64,000 nt of DNA from Corynebacterium alimapuense (GCF_003716585.1 NZ_PTJO01000004.1:310001-374000), one strand, 5' to 3'; positions 16,101 to 27,440 are shown, numbered from the stretch's first letter. Notes: generated by a model not told the origin, from the letters alone. Numbers and translations are program-made.

Positions 16101-17510
16101 CTAGAAGTTGATCATGTGCCCCGAGATACCCTCGGCGGCTTCCTTCATAGCCTCTGAAAGCGTCGGGTGAGTATGGACATTGCGCCCAATCTCCTCGGTG
16201 GTCAGATCGAAGCGTTGTGCCAAGGTCAACTCCGGCAGCAGCTCCGAAACATGGGAGCCAACCAAGTGGCCGCCCAAGAGCTCGCCGAATTCAGCATCCG
16301 CCACCAGTTTCACGAAACCTGCGGTCTCAGCCAGTCCTGCAGCCTTGCCGTTCGCCGAGAAGGGGAATACGGCTACCTTGATTTCCCGGTCCGCGAACTT
16401 CTCGCGGGCCTGGGCCTCGGTGTAGCCGAAGGAGGCGACCTGAGGATTACAGAAGGTGGCACGCGGCAGCATCATGTAGTCACCCAGCAGCTGGGTTTCC
16501 GCACCTGCGATAACTTCTGCGGCGACAACGCCTTGGGCCTCGGCAACGTGAGCAAGCTGCAACTTCGCAGTGACGTCGCCGATAGCGAAGATGTGGTCGA
16601 CGTTAGTGCGCATGTAGTCATCGATGGCGATGGCGCCACGATCGGTGAGCTCAACGCCGGTGTTTTCTAGGCCGAAGCCCTCAACGCGCGGGGCGAAACC
16701 GATGGAGATCATCACACGGTCGACGGTGAGGGTGTCAGTCTTCTTGCCGTCCTTGGACTCAACGTCTACCTCAACGCTGTCACCGTTGTCACGGACTCCG
16801 GTGGTCTTGTAACCGGTAAGCAGCTTCACGCCGAGTTTCTTGTACTGCTTGGCGATCTCCTTGGAGATATCCGCGTCCTCATTCGGCAGGACTCGGTCCA
16901 TAAACTCCACGATAGTGACGTCCACGCCGTAGTTAGCCAGGACATAAGCAAACTCCATGCCGATGGCGCCGGCGCCGACGATAACCATAGAATCCGGCAG
17001 GTCGCTGTCGAGGATCTGTTCCTCGTAGGAGACGACATTTCCGCCAAGCTCTACCCCGGGCAGTGAACGGACAACCGAGCCGGTAGCCAGGATGCAGTTA
17101 TCGAAGGTGAGGGTCTTGCCGGCATCCTTGCCGTCGGTGACCTCAATGGTGTTGGCATCCTTGAAGGATCCGAAACCATCGACCTCCGTGATGGAGTTCT
17201 TCTTCATCAAGAAGTGGACACCCTTGACGATGCCGTTCGAGACCTGGCGGGAGCGCTTGTGTGCAACACCGAAGTCAAAGGACACCTCTCCGGAGATGCC
17301 AAAGGTCTTAGCCTCATGATTGAAAGTGTGCGCAACCTCCGCGTTCTTCAGCAGAGCCTTGGAGGGGATACAGCCCACGTTGAGGCAAACACCACCCCAA
17401 TACTGCTTCTCGATGACGGCAACTTTCTTGCCGAGCTGGGCGGCACGGATGGCAGCGACGTAACCGCCAGGGCCCGCACCGAGGATTACAACGTCATAAT
17501 GTTCAGTCAC
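16101..17510 (-). CDS. lpd: Dihydrolipoamide dehydrogenase
   Basis: 469 aa FAD enzyme that re-oxidises dihydrolipoamide with NAD+ for the pyruvate/2-oxoglutarate dehydrogenase complexes. [21 protein letters not shown] binds [19 protein letters not shown] holds the redox-active Cys pair; [12 protein letters not shown] binds [16 protein letters not shown] is the C-terminal His-Glu interface motif. The start is GTG 17508-17510 (VTEHYDVV), which gives the standard length; AGGATA on the plus strand (TATCCT on the coding strand) lies 7 nt upstream, so the mRNA is probably leaderless. Confidence 0.95.
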   Translation of the reverse strand: MTEHYDVVILGAGPGGYVAAIRAAQLGKKVAVIEKQYWGGVCLNVGCIPSKALLKNAEVAHTFNHEAKTFGISGEVSFDFGVAHKRSRQVSNGIVKGVHFLMKKNSITEVDGFGSFKDANTIEVTDGKDAGKTLTFDNCILATGSVVRSLPGVELGGNVVSYEEQILDSDLPDSMVIVGAGAIGMEFAYVLANYGVDVTIVEFMDRVLPNEDADISKEIAKQYKKLGVKLLTGYKTTGVRDNGDSVEVDVESKDGKKTDTLTVDRVMISIGFAPRVEGFGLENTGVELTDRGAIAIDDYMRTNVDHIFAIGDVTAKLQLAHVAEAQGVVAAEVIAGAETQLLGDYMMLPRATFCNPQVASFGYTEAQAREKFADREIKVAVFPFSANGKAAGLAETAGFVKLVADAEFGELLGGHLVGSHVSELLPELTLAQRFDLTTEEIGRNVHTHPTLSEAMKEAAEGISGHMINF

Positions 17511-17579
17511 GTCACCCAGGATACGTAAAGGGGGCCCCGGTGTCATCGATTAGGACACCAGAGCCCAGAAACAACAGAT

Positions 17580-17612
17580 CCCCGGCCGACTCAAAAGCTG
17601 AGCGGTCCGGGG
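17580..17612 (-). terminator. Terminator after the 36-aa peptide gene
   Basis: CCCCGG (17580-17585) pairs with CCGGGG (17607-17612); inner CCG/CGG and CTC/GAG extend the stem. On the minus strand it is followed by ATCTGTTGTTTC. It lies 27 bp after the 36-aa peptide stop and isolates that gene from lpd. Confidence 0.7.
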
Positions 17613-17638
17613 TGCCAGACGTAGAAGTCCTGTGAAAA

Positions 17639-17749
17639 TCAGAAGAGGCCGAGAGCCAACGCTGTGTTCGAAGATGCGGAGGAACCTGCGTGAACAATCG
17701 GGCCAAGGAAGGTGTTCACGGCAACAATAATCTGCTCAATAATAGACAT
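17639..17749 (-). CDS. 36-aa amphipathic peptide, candidate mycomembrane (PorA/PorH-like) protein
   Basis: ATG 17747-17749 to TGA 17639-17641. The peptide has an amphipathic/hydrophobic first half (MSIIEQIIVAVNTFLGPIV), a serine cluster (GSSASSN, residues 22-28) and a short hydrophobic end (TALALGLF). There is no signal peptide, charge is minimal, and a purine-rich GAAAGAAG precedes the ATG. A candidate -10 GATAAT (minus strand of 17818-17823) would give a leader of about 65 nt; a terminator follows. Size, lack of signal sequence and serines resemble corynebacterial PorA/PorH-type peptides that are O-mycoloylated, and a mycoloyltransferase gene lies divergently 630 bp away. The function is an inference. 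Confidence 0.6.
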   Translation of the reverse strand: MSIIEQIIVAVNTFLGPIVHAGSSASSNTALALGLF

Positions 17750-18378
17750 AGCGGACTTCTTTCTCTGGAGTTTCTGAAGGTTTTCGGCCTAGGGAAAACG
17801 GCGCAATCGGATCAGTCATTATCAACGCCGCACCCGACAGAAACGTTACAGCGGGAGAGACTCTCCGAATTATGACAGATGAATCACCCTCGATCCACAG
17901 CTCCTGACTAAAGCGAAGCACCTTTTCCAACCGGCCCATGCCTCTGAATCACTGTTGATGGCCGCCATCACAGCTGAGTTAGCACTGAGAATCCCAAGCT
18001 GTCGGTGGGGAAGATTCCCTTCTTACATACCCCCGAATTGATGTATCTAGCTAATGGCAGGCATAACGGCACTCACTAGAACTCATTATGCGAGTCCCGC
18101 TGCCCCACGGAGCCGCTGCTGAGGCCTCAGCCTGCCTAGCCCGGCGCAGTACTTTTATTATTAGTGGATATTCAGTCCTTTGAGGGCTGGCTGCCAGCTC
18201 AATGGATATCGAATAAGTTAAGCGCCTTCGGGGGTACTCGGTTAACATCTGCCGTAGCCGTTACGATGTAGCACCATGAGTACATGACAGGGACTCTTAA
18301 CCTGTCATATTTGTTTTTCTCTCCACCGGGGCCCTTTCATCAGGGCGACGAACGACTACGAACCAGGAAAATAACCGT
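17750..18378. other. 629-bp intergenic region between divergent peptide and mycoloyltransferase genes
   Basis: No convincing gene. It holds the peptide-gene leader, a perfect 14-bp palindrome GCTGAGGCCTCAGC (18118-18131), AT-rich stretches, a -10-like TACGAT (18262-18267) and the hairpin at 18284-18308 in the mycoloyltransferase leader. A 65-codon minus-strand frame at 18051-18248 lacks a ribosome site and looks non-coding. A small RNA in this interval cannot be excluded. Confidence 0.5.
18284..18319 (+). terminator. Attenuator-like hairpin in the mycoloyltransferase leader
   Basis: ATGACAGG (18284-18291) pairs perfectly with CCTGTCAT (18301-18308) around a 9-nt loop and is followed by ATTTGTTTTTCT. 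It lies downstream of the candidate -10 (18262-18267) and 60-70 nt before the ATG at 18379, so it could terminate part of the transcripts or mark the end of an upstream small transcript. Confidence 0.5.
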
Positions 18379-19476
18379 ATGAAGCTTCTTCACAGCATTG
18401 CCGCACCAATCGCGGCCGCGTCCATTGCCGCAGGCATGCTGGTCGCCCCGACCGCCGGTGCCTCCGAACTCTCCGCCACCGCTATTAATAATGGCGTTGA
18501 GCTCTCCACTATCTCCCAGATGACTGATGCTGTCACCGATAGCTCCCCGGAGTGGTACCAGATTGCGTCAACCGAAGAGCGCATCATTGCGCTCAATGCT
18601 TACTCCCCGTCTATGGGCCGTGACATCCCCTTGGCCGTCATCACCCCGGATGGCACCTTCGGGCAGGACCGCCCCACCATCTACTTGCTCAACGGTGCCG
18701 GTGGCGCAGAGCAGGACATGGACTGGATCTCCTCCGGCGAAGCCCTCGAGGCCTACGCAGACAAAGACGTCAACGTCGTCATCCCGATGCAAGGCGCGTT
18801 TTCCTACTACGTTGACTGGTTGGACCAGAACCTAGACACCCCCTACCTCCAGGGCCCGCAGATGTGGGAGACCTTCCTGCTGCGTGAGCTACCTGGTGCC
18901 ATCGAACCCACGATGAGCGCTAGCAACTACCGCGGTATCGCTGGCATGTCCATGTCGGCTACCTCCTCCTTGTTGCTAGCCGGCAAGGCTCCGGGCTTCT
19001 ACGACGCTGTCGGTTCCTACTCCGGTTGCGCCGCTACTTCTGACTTCGCTTCCTACACAATGGCTGACATCACCGTTAACCGCGGTGGCGCTTCCGCAGC
19101 CCAGATGCTGGGCCCAGTCGGCGGCGAGTACAACCGCGCCAACGATGCTTTGGTGCTCTCCGAGGGCCTGCGCGGCTCCGAGATCTACGTCTCCAACGCC
19201 ACCGGCCTAGCTGGCGAACGAGAGATGCCGGGCTACTACATCGAGCAGGGCGTTGATCCGGTTGCTGCTTCCGCTGGTGCAGCAACCCTCATCGTTGAGG
19301 GTGGCGTCATTGAGGCTGCTACCAACACGTGTACCCACAATCTCCAGGCAAAGCTCAACTCTCAGGGAATTGACGCAACGTTTAACCTGCGTCCGACCGG
19401 TAGCCACTCGTGGAGCTACTGGCAGGATGACCTGATCGAATCTTGGCCGACCTTCGCCCGCGGTTTCGACATGTAA
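18379..19476 (+). CDS. Secreted mycoloyltransferase (antigen 85-type esterase)
   Basis: 365 aa with a signal peptide (MKLLHSIAAPIAAASIAAG, cleavage near residue 28) and an alpha/beta-hydrolase of the antigen 85 type. The nucleophile lies in GMSMS (Ser191); YLLNGAGGAEQDMDW is the oxyanion region and GSHSWSYW near the C-terminus supplies the histidine. These enzymes move corynomycolic acid between trehalose monomycolate and acceptors: trehalose, arabinogalactan or, for MytC, proteins such as PorA/PorH. The neighbourhood (upstream of lpd/ramB in C. glutamicum order) suggests a MytC-type member, but I cannot separate paralogues by eye. A strong terminator follows. Confidence 0.88.
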   Translation: MKLLHSIAAPIAAASIAAGMLVAPTAGASELSATAINNGVELSTISQMTDAVTDSSPEWYQIASTEERIIALNAYSPSMGRDIPLAVITPDGTFGQDRPTIYLLNGAGGAEQDMDWISSGEALEAYADKDVNVVIPMQGAFSYYVDWLDQNLDTPYLQGPQMWETFLLRELPGAIEPTMSASNYRGIAGMSMSATSSLLLAGKAPGFYDAVGSYSGCAATSDFASYTMADITVNRGGASAAQMLGPVGGEYNRANDALVLSEGLRGSEIYVSNATGLAGEREMPGYYIEQGVDPVAASAGAATLIVEGGVIEAATNTCTHNLQAKLNSQGIDATFNLRPTGSHSWSYWQDDLIESWPTFARGFDM

Positions 19477-19505
19477 GTTGCGCAAGCCCTGCCAATAGCA
19501 GATTA

Positions 19506-19546
19506 ACGGCACCAACCACCTTGTGTGGTCGGTGCCGTATTTTTTT
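19506..19546 (+). terminator. Terminator after the mycoloyltransferase gene
   Basis: A long GC-rich hairpin: ACGGCACCAACCAC pairs with GTGGTCGGTGCCGT (19506-19538, one bulge), followed by a run of seven T (19540-19546). Textbook intrinsic terminator. Confidence 0.93.
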
Positions 19547-19572
19547 CATCCCCGCGTAGACTGCCTGGCATT

Positions 19573-21591
19573 ATGAACAACCATTATCTTGAAACCATCG
19601 ACGATCCTAAAGCCCTGGATTGGGCACGAACTTGGTCGGCAGCGACTGCTAGCGGCGTCGATAAGCATGCTGAGCGGGATCTGCTGCGAGGACGGATTCG
19701 AGCAGCTCTCGACATCGACGACAAGATTGCCTTTGTCAGCCGGCGCGGAGACTATCTCTACAATTTCTGGCGGGACGCAGACCATGAGCGCGGGCTCTGG
19801 CGACGGAGCACGCTCGATTCCTACCTTTCAGAGGAGCCGGAGTGGGAGGTGCTGCTCGACGTCGATAAGCTCGCGGCAGCCGAGGAAGTCAACTGGGTCT
19901 GGAAGGGCGCCCACGTACTCACCCCGTCTTATGACCGAGCATTGGTGCGACTGTCTCGCGGCGGCGCAGATGCGGTCGTGGTTCGAGAATTTGATCTCGT
20001 ATCCGGCAGTTTCGTCAGCGATGATCCCTTTACGCTTCCCGAAGCCAAATCAGACCTCAGCTGGATTGACCGGGATACGCTGCTGGTGGGTACCGATATT
20101 GGTAGTGATGCGTTGACCTCCTCAGGTTATCCGGCCCAGGTCAGAGTGTGGCGGCGCGGCCACAACATTGCAGACGCTGAGCTCTACACTGCCGGCCAGC
20201 ACGAAGATGTCGCCGTGGGCGCTTGGGTAGATAAAACCCCGGGATTCGAGCGGATTGTCACCTCCCGAGCACTAGATTTCTATCATTCTCAGCAATCCGT
20301 GGCCGCTGGGTTGTCCCCGAACACCGTCCCTCAGAGGTTGGAAGTTCCGGAGGATTGCGAGACTGTCATCCATCAACAGTGGCTTTTTGTGGCCCCGCGG
20401 GAACAGTTCGCAGGTATCCCCGCAGGTGGCCTTGGAGTCATCGAACTCGATAATTTTCTCGCGGGTGATCGTGATCTGCGCGCTGTCTTCACTCCAGATG
20501 CTCACGTCTCTTTCCAAAGCATGGCCTTTAGCGCCAACTTCATCATCCTCACCCTGCTTAACGACGTCGCCACCCACCTCCAGGTCCATGAGCTCGCCGA
20601 TCCAGCTGGCCCGGCTCGTGCGATTGAGTTGCCTGAGTTAGTCACCGCATCGGTAGTAGCAACCAGTCCGCTCGATGGCGATGAGGTATGGCTGGCCACA
20701 TCCTCTTTCACTCAGCCGGCCACGCTCTATCGGATTGAGCTAGCGGAATCGCTGGTGCCGGAGCCGGTCCGCCAAGCACCCGCCTTGTTCGACACCGCTG
20801 GTTTAAGTACTCGCCAGCACTGGGTCAGCTCCGCTGACGGCACTTACCTGCCCTATTTCATCACCGGCGACTTTTCTCGTGGTCCACGTCCCACGTTGGT
20901 CGGCGGCTACGGCGGCTTCGAGGTGTCTTTGCAGCCCGGTTTTTCCGCAGTCCGTGGAATTGCTTGGCTCGAACGCGGCAATTTCTTCGTCCAACCCAAT
21001 CTGCGCGGCGGCGGAGAATTTGGCCCCTCCTGGCACAGCCAAGTGGTCAAAACTAACCGGCACAAGGTCTGGGAGGATCACCAGGCAGTGCTCGAAGATC
21101 TAGTTGCCCGCGGTTATGCCACCGCAGAACAGATCTGCATTCGGGGCGGATCCAATGGTGGGCTGCTGACCTCAGGAGCGCTCACCCGCTACCCGGAGGC
21201 TTTCGGAGCAGCCGTTATTCAAGTCCCGCTCACCGACATGCTGCGCTATCACACCTGGTCAGCAGGTGCGTCGTGGATGGCCGAGTATGGCGATCCAGCA
21301 GATCCTGCCGAGCGCGCATCCTTGGAAAGCTGGTCACCGTTGCACAATGTCGTCGATCAGAAACAACGCCCCTATCCCCCAGCACTGGTGACCACCTCGA
21401 CCCGTGATGATCGGGTGCATCCCGCTCATGCTCGACTATTCGCAGAGGCGCTGCGTGAAGCTGGGCAACCGGTGGACTACACCGAAAACACCGAAGGTGG
21501 CCATGCCGGTGCAGCGGATAATGCGCAAACCGCGGAAGTTGAATCGTTGATCTATACCTGGCTAATTCAGCAGGTCGAGGAGGACAGGTAA
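19573..21591 (+). CDS. Prolyl oligopeptidase family serine peptidase
   Basis: 672 aa. An N-terminal seven-bladed beta-propeller part (to about residue 400) is followed by the alpha/beta-hydrolase domain with catalytic Ser527 in RGGSNGG, Asp612/613 in TRDDRVHP and His644 in EGGHAG, the S9A order. No signal peptide, so it cleaves short peptides in the cytoplasm. ATG 19573 lies 10 nt after TAGACT (19557-19562), giving an almost leaderless mRNA. The next gene, an M1 peptidase, starts 13 bp downstream, so the two form a peptide-degrading operon. Confidence 0.9.
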   Translation: MNNHYLETIDDPKALDWARTWSAATASGVDKHAERDLLRGRIRAALDIDDKIAFVSRRGDYLYNFWRDADHERGLWRRSTLDSYLSEEPEWEVLLDVDKLAAAEEVNWVWKGAHVLTPSYDRALVRLSRGGADAVVVREFDLVSGSFVSDDPFTLPEAKSDLSWIDRDTLLVGTDIGSDALTSSGYPAQVRVWRRGHNIADAELYTAGQHEDVAVGAWVDKTPGFERIVTSRALDFYHSQQSVAAGLSPNTVPQRLEVPEDCETVIHQQWLFVAPREQFAGIPAGGLGVIELDNFLAGDRDLRAVFTPDAHVSFQSMAFSANFIILTLLNDVATHLQVHELADPAGPARAIELPELVTASVVATSPLDGDEVWLATSSFTQPATLYRIELAESLVPEPVRQAPALFDTAGLSTRQHWVSSADGTYLPYFITGDFSRGPRPTLVGGYGGFEVSLQPGFSAVRGIAWLERGNFFVQPNLRGGGEFGPSWHSQVVKTNRHKVWEDHQAVLEDLVARGYATAEQICIRGGSNGGLLTSGALTRYPEAFGAAVIQVPLTDMLRYHTWSAGASWMAEYGDPADPAERASLESWSPLHNVVDQKQRPYPPALVTTSTRDDRVHPAHARLFAEALREAGQPVDYTENTEGGHAGAADNAQTAEVESLIYTWLIQQVEEDR

Positions 21592-21604
21592 CATCTGGAG
21601 AATC

Positions 21605-22975
21605 ATGACGAGAAACAGACTGCGATCAACCCCCGTCCCCGGTCACCGCGATGAATACACGGGAGTCGACTTCAATCTGGGCTTCCACGTGCGTTCTTAT
21701 GTCTTGGATTTGAACTACCGAGTGGGCCCGAATCGGCTCACGAGTGTGGCCACCCTTCAACTAGACAACTGGGCTCCCCTGAGTTCACTGACTCTTGATC
21801 TAGCCGCAGGTATGCGAGTAACCCAGGTGACTGGGTCCGGGACCGCTGGCCAGAACATCGTGGTCTCCAAGTTTCGGCAGTCTGGCGGAAAGCTCCGGCT
21901 GAAGTTCCGTGAAGAGATCCCGGTCGACTCCGAATTCTCGCTGACCATCCGCTATTCCGGCACTCCCCGCCCTATCCGCTCTGCGTGGGGAGAGATCGGT
22001 TGGGAGGAGTTGGAAAACGGCTCGTTGGTCGCTTCCCAGCCCTGCGGCGCACCCAGCTGGTTTCCCTGCGATGACACTCCGGATGAGAAAGCCCGCTACG
22101 AGATTACGGTCACCGCCGATAGTCCGTATTCGGTCATTGCCAATGGCACACTGATTTCAAAAAAGGTCTCCGGTTCGCGCACTACCTGGCATTATCGCGT
22201 AGAACATCCGATGGCCACCTACCTGGCTACCGTTCAGGTCGGTGAATACCAACAGCTCGAGCTCGGCGAGGCCGCAGGTACCGCCGTCCGCGCATGGGTC
22301 CCAGCCCAGCTCAAGACTCAAGCCAGTGAAGAATTCGTTCAACAAGCCGACATGCTCGCTCTCTACAGCAGGCTATTCGGCCCCTATCCCTTCGATGATT
22401 ACACCGTGGTAGTCGTCGAAGATGAGCTAGAAATCCCCCTAGAGGCTCAGGGACTGTCCGTCTTTGGTGCCAACCACATCCGTGGCGATCACGCGTGGGA
22501 GCGCCTCATTGCCCACGAGCTCTCTCACCAGTGGTTTGGCAACTCGCTGGGGCTGGCCCAGTGGAATGATATTTGGCTCAACGAGGGTTTCGCCTGTTAT
22601 TCCGAATGGTTGTGGTTCGAGCACGCCGACAACATTCCCGCCGCGGAGTCTGCTCGCGAGTTTTATGGTGAACTGGCCCGAAAGCCACAAGATCTACTGC
22701 TTTCGGATCCTGGAACCCGCGACATGTTCGATGATCGGGTCTACAAGCGTGGCGCTCTTACCGTCCATGCCCTGCGCACCATGCTTGGCGATGAAGCCTT
22801 CTTCCGGATGCTTCATCGTTACATCTCAGTCGGACGCCACGCGGTAGTTGAGCTGGTAGATCTCAAGCGAGAGGTGCTCCAAGAAAGCCGAAAGCTAGGA
22901 ATCCCCGACTCCGAGGTAGATACCCTGTGGACTGTATGGCTGGACCAGCGCGAGCTTCCCGCGTTTCCGGCATGA
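21605..22975 (+). CDS. M1 family zinc aminopeptidase
   Basis: 456 aa with the gluzincin motif HELSH (His304, Glu305, His308) and the third zinc ligand Glu327 in WLNEGFACY, spaced as in aminopeptidase N. The substrate-binding region reads FGANHIRGDH in place of the canonical GAMEN. It is shorter than aminopeptidase N (about 850 aa), lacking the C-terminal helical domain, like other compact M1 enzymes of actinobacteria. ATG follows CTGGAGAATC with GGAG. Likely coexpressed with the prolyl oligopeptidase. Confidence 0.88.
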   Translation: MTRNRLRSTPVPGHRDEYTGVDFNLGFHVRSYVLDLNYRVGPNRLTSVATLQLDNWAPLSSLTLDLAAGMRVTQVTGSGTAGQNIVVSKFRQSGGKLRLKFREEIPVDSEFSLTIRYSGTPRPIRSAWGEIGWEELENGSLVASQPCGAPSWFPCDDTPDEKARYEITVTADSPYSVIANGTLISKKVSGSRTTWHYRVEHPMATYLATVQVGEYQQLELGEAAGTAVRAWVPAQLKTQASEEFVQQADMLALYSRLFGPYPFDDYTVVVVEDELEIPLEAQGLSVFGANHIRGDHAWERLIAHELSHQWFGNSLGLAQWNDIWLNEGFACYSEWLWFEHADNIPAAESAREFYGELARKPQDLLLSDPGTRDMFDDRVYKRGALTVHALRTMLGDEAFFRMLHRYISVGRHAVVELVDLKREVLQESRKLGIPDSEVDTLWTVWLDQRELPAFPA

Positions 22976-22983
22976 GCCGGTAG

Positions 22984-24220
22984 ATGAGGTCCTTGGGCCT
23001 GGCGACAGTGTTCGCCGCCCTTGCCGGCTTCATCGTCATCTACGTCGCTTCCTGGACGTTAGGTAATGACGGTTATGCTGCCTTCCAGGCATATTGGGGC
23101 CTCTTTTTCGCCGCCACCGGATTCCTCGATGGACTGATGCAGGAAACCACCCGGGCAGTCGCTGCTTCACGCCAGTCTGGCCGGGTCGGTGGGGGACGTC
23201 CGTGGCGTCTTGGCCTGCTGGTTGCCGGATGTGCCCTCGTCGGGGCCAGCGTGCTCGGTGTGCTCTGGCTACCCACGCTGATTCGTGGTCAAGCCGATAC
23301 GTCCACCGCCACGGCCTTTTTCATCTTCGGTCTCGTAAGCTATGCCTTCCAATCGGTGCTTTCTGGGATACTTTCCGGGTTGGGGCTCTGGCGAAACTAT
23401 GCCTGGCTAGTGGCTCTGGATTCTGGAATCCGGCTCTTGTTGGCACTAGTGGCTTGGCGCTTGGGCGGTGGACTGAGCGCGTTCATGCTGATCACCGTGA
23501 TCGGCGCCCTCAGTTGGCTGCTGATCCTAGCGGCCTCCCCCACCGTCCGTTCACGGTTACTGGCCCCAGTGGATGTAGACCAGCAGGTGTTGCTACGACG
23601 GGTGGGCTCAGCAATGCTGGCCACTGGCGCCTCCGCGACACTGATCACGGGCTATCCCGTGTTCGTCCAATCCACCTCCGCACCTGATGCTGGGACCGTG
23701 GTGACAGTCGCTGGGATCATCAATGCTGTCACGCTCACCCGCGCCCCGATCTTGGTCCCTTTGCAACGCTTCCAATCCGCGTTGATCGTGCGTTTTGTTA
23801 ACCAACGCGATCGACTCATTGGCGCGCTAGTAGCTCCAGTATTTGCAGTGTTGGGTGTAGGCCTGCTCGGTGGCGGTGTGGCGTGGTTGTCGGGTCCGTG
23901 GATCCTGGAGAACTTTTTCCGGGAAGGCCTCCAAGTCCCCGGCGGTATCCTGGCTATCTTGACCTTCGCTTCCGCCTGCACTGGCACATTGATGGTGACG
24001 GGTACAGCCGCCCTGGCAGCCGAAGAGCACCGCGCCTATGTCCTTGGCTGGATGAGCGCCTCTGCAGTGACCTTTGGGGTGCTGTGGTTGGCGCCGTGGC
24101 CGCTAGCGGCCACGGTATGCGCCTCGTTGATCATCGGGCCCTTGATTGGATGCCTAGTGCATCTAGGAGCGTTGATGCGGGTGCCCCAGGACCAGACACA
24201 GCAGTCCTGGCCCGCGGACG

Positions 24221-24225
<5 letters not shown>
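22984..24225 (+). CDS. Polytopic membrane protein, flippase-like (MOP type)
   Basis: 413 aa with about 12 predicted membrane helices evenly spread, no large loops, and a size and pattern resembling polysaccharide flippases of the MOP/Wzx group. It begins 8 bp after the M1 peptidase and ends at the promoter of rmlB, next to the dTDP-rhamnose genes. A role in exporting a lipid-linked or rhamnose-containing glycan is inferred from position; no specific motif proves it. Confidence 0.65.
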
Positions 24226-25236
<1,011 letters not shown>

Positions 25237-26577
25237 ATGTATATCCACCACACCCCCATTGAGGGTCTGCTGGTTGTCCAACTAGATGTCCACGGGGATA
25301 ACCGCGGCTGGTTCAAAGAGAACTGGCAACGAGCTGCCATGATCGAAGCTGGCCTGCCGGACTTCCAGCCCATCCAAAACAACATCTCCTTTAACGCCGA
25401 GAAGGGTGTTACCCGCGGGCTGCACGCTGAGCCGTGGGACAAGCTGGTATCCGTGGCCACCGGCCAAGTACATGGTGGATGGTGCGACCTAAGAGAGGGC
25501 TCCCCCACCTTTGGTCAGACCTACGACATCAGCATCAGTACAGCTAAAGCCGTTTTTGTTCCACGAGGTGTGGCTAATGGCTTCCAAGCCCTCGAGGATT
25601 CGACCACCTATAGCTACCTGGTTAACGATCATTGGTCTCCCGATGCTCACTACGAAAATGTCTCCCTCGATCTCATCGACTGGCCGCTAACCCCGACCGA
25701 GATCTCAGCGAAAGATCGCCAGCACCCGCCACTAAGCGAGGTCACCCCGGTCGCTGCGCGCACAATTCTCGTCACTGGTGCCGATGGACAATTAGGCCGA
25801 GCTTTGCGCAAAATACTACCCAACGCAGAGTTCTGCACTAGGGAACAATTCGATATCACGAACCCACCGGCCAGGCCTTGGCGGCAGTATTCCGCCATCA
25901 TCAACGCCGCCGCCTATACCGGGGTCGACGCCGCCGAACATGACCGCGCCCAAGCCTGGGCTGTTAACGCCCATGGCCCCGCACAGCTGGCGACTATCGC
26001 TGCTGAACATAATCTCACCTTGGTCCAGGTCTCAACTGATTATGTCTTCGATGGCACCGCCGACTCTGCCTATTCTGAAAACGCTCCGATCTGCCCTCTG
26101 GGTGCCTACGGGGCGTCCAAAGCAGCCGGGGAACTGGCAGCGGCGACTGCTCCCAAGCATTATCTCGTGCGCACCAGTTGGGTCGTGGGCCAGGGAAAGA
26201 ACTTCGTCGATACGATGGCTGGCCTCGCGGCCAAGGGGATCACACCGCAGGTGGTTAGTGATCAGCGCGGCCGTCCGACCTTCGCCGAGGACTTAGCCCG
26301 AGGTATCAAGCACCTGCTAGATTCGGCCCCCGATTACGGTGTCTACAACATCACTGGCTCCGGCGATGAGGTCGGTTGGGATGAAGTAGCTATGGCGACA
26401 TTTAGCTCTTTGAGTTTCGATCCCAGCAATGTTCACCCAGTCAGCAGTGAGCAGTACTTCGGGGACACTGCGCACGCCCCGCGACCGTCGAGAAGCACGC
26501 TTGATCTGTCCAAGATCGAGGCAAGTGGGTTTTCCCCACAAAATTGGCGCGTCGGACTGGCACTATATCTGTCATGA
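25237..26577 (+). CDS. rmlCD: Bifunctional dTDP-4-dehydrorhamnose 3,5-epimerase / reductase (RmlC-RmlD fusion)
   Basis: 446 aa made of two enzymes. Residues 1-165 are a cupin of the RmlC type ([20 protein letters not shown] with the catalytic His, [11 protein letters not shown]). From about 175 an RmlD reductase follows: [11 protein letters not shown] for [15 protein letters not shown], and YGASKAAGE with the catalytic Tyr and Lys. The fusion carries out steps three and four of dTDP-rhamnose synthesis and is typical of corynebacteria. The stop overlaps the rmlA start (ATGA). Confidence 0.94.
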   Translation: MYIHHTPIEGLLVVQLDVHGDNRGWFKENWQRAAMIEAGLPDFQPIQNNISFNAEKGVTRGLHAEPWDKLVSVATGQVHGGWCDLREGSPTFGQTYDISISTAKAVFVPRGVANGFQALEDSTTYSYLVNDHWSPDAHYENVSLDLIDWPLTPTEISAKDRQHPPLSEVTPVAARTILVTGADGQLGRALRKILPNAEFCTREQFDITNPPARPWRQYSAIINAAAYTGVDAAEHDRAQAWAVNAHGPAQLATIAAEHNLTLVQVSTDYVFDGTADSAYSENAPICPLGAYGASKAAGELAAATAPKHYLVRTSWVVGQGKNFVDTMAGLAAKGITPQVVSDQRGRPTFAEDLARGIKHLLDSAPDYGVYNITGSGDEVGWDEVAMATFSSLSFDPSNVHPVSSEQYFGDTAHAPRPSRSTLDLSKIEASGFSPQNWRVGLALYLS

Positions 26578-27440
26578 AGGGCATTGTTCTCGCCGGCGGC
26601 TCCGGTACTCGGTTATTCCCGATCACCAAGGGCATTAGCAAGCAGCTGATGCCAATTTACGACAAGCCAATGATCTACTACCCACTGTCCACGCTCATCC
26701 AGGCAGGCATTCGGGAGATCCTGATAATCACCACACCGGAGGATCAATCAGCCTTCCGGCGACTGCTGGGCGATGGCTCCCAATGGGGAGTGATGATCGA
26801 CTACGCCGAACAACCTCATCCGGAAGGGTTGGCACAGGCCTTTATTATCGGCGAGGACTTCATCGGCGAAGACGATGTGGCACTCGTACTCGGCGACAAT
26901 ATCTTCGAGGGCTATCAATTCTCCGGCACCTTAGCCGACTGTCGGAAACCACAGGGCGGAACGGTGTTTGCCTATGAAGTCTCCGACCCTGAGCGCTACG
27001 GCGTGGTGGAATTCGATGAAGAGTTCAAGGCAGTGTCTATCGAAGAAAAACCCACCACCCCGAAATCAAACTTCGCAGTGGTGGGCTTGTACTTCTATGA
27101 CAACCGGGTCATCGATATCGCTCATTCCATCACTCCCAGCACACGCGGCGAGTTGGAAATTACCTCGATCAATGAGACCTACCTGGCGCTCGGTGAGCTC
27201 ACGGTACAACGACTACATCGTGGGGATGTGTGGCTAGATACCGGTACCTTCGATTCGATGAGTGAGGCTTCCTCTTTTATTGAAGTCATCCAAAAACGCA
27301 CCGGCACTATCATCGGCAGCCCCGAAGTTGCGGCTTACCGCGAAGGATTCATCGATGCCGCTTGCCTCGAGGAATTGGCCCAGCCGCTGATAAAATCCGG
27401 TTACGGCGACTACCTGCTCGGAGTCATCAACGACCGTTGA
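26574..27440 (+). CDS. rmlA: Glucose-1-phosphate thymidylyltransferase RmlA
   Basis: 288 aa nucleotidyltransferase. [20 protein letters not shown] is the signature at the start, followed by [25 protein letters not shown] and [10 protein letters not shown]. Makes dTDP-glucose from dTTP and glucose-1-phosphate. The ATG at 26574 overlaps the rmlCD stop; the frame is open further upstream but the signature sets the start. Last gene of the operon; it converges on the MBL hydrolase gene 33 bp away without a clear terminator. Confidence 0.96.
   Translation: MKGIVLAGGSGTRLFPITKGISKQLMPIYDKPMIYYPLSTLIQAGIREILIITTPEDQSAFRRLLGDGSQWGVMIDYAEQPHPEGLAQAFIIGEDFIGEDDVALVLGDNIFEGYQFSGTLADCRKPQGGTVFAYEVSDPERYGVVEFDEEFKAVSIEEKPTTPKSNFAVVGLYFYDNRVIDIAHSITPSTRGELEITSINETYLALGELTVQRLHRGDVWLDTGTFDSMSEASSFIEVIQKRTGTIIGSPEVAAYREGFIDAACLEELAQPLIKSGYGDYLLGVINDR

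Noticed and set aside
17538..17559. GGTGTC/GACACC inverted repeat upstream of lpd as an operator
   Set aside because: Only 6 bp per arm with a 9-nt spacer; not enough to claim a site.
17736..17939. 67-codon minus-strand frame overlapping the 36-aa peptide start
   Set aside because: Starts without a ribosome site and crosses the leader of the better-supported peptide gene.
18051..18248. 65-codon minus-strand frame in the intergenic region
   Set aside because: No ribosome binding site, odd composition for a protein, and no similarity to a family I know.
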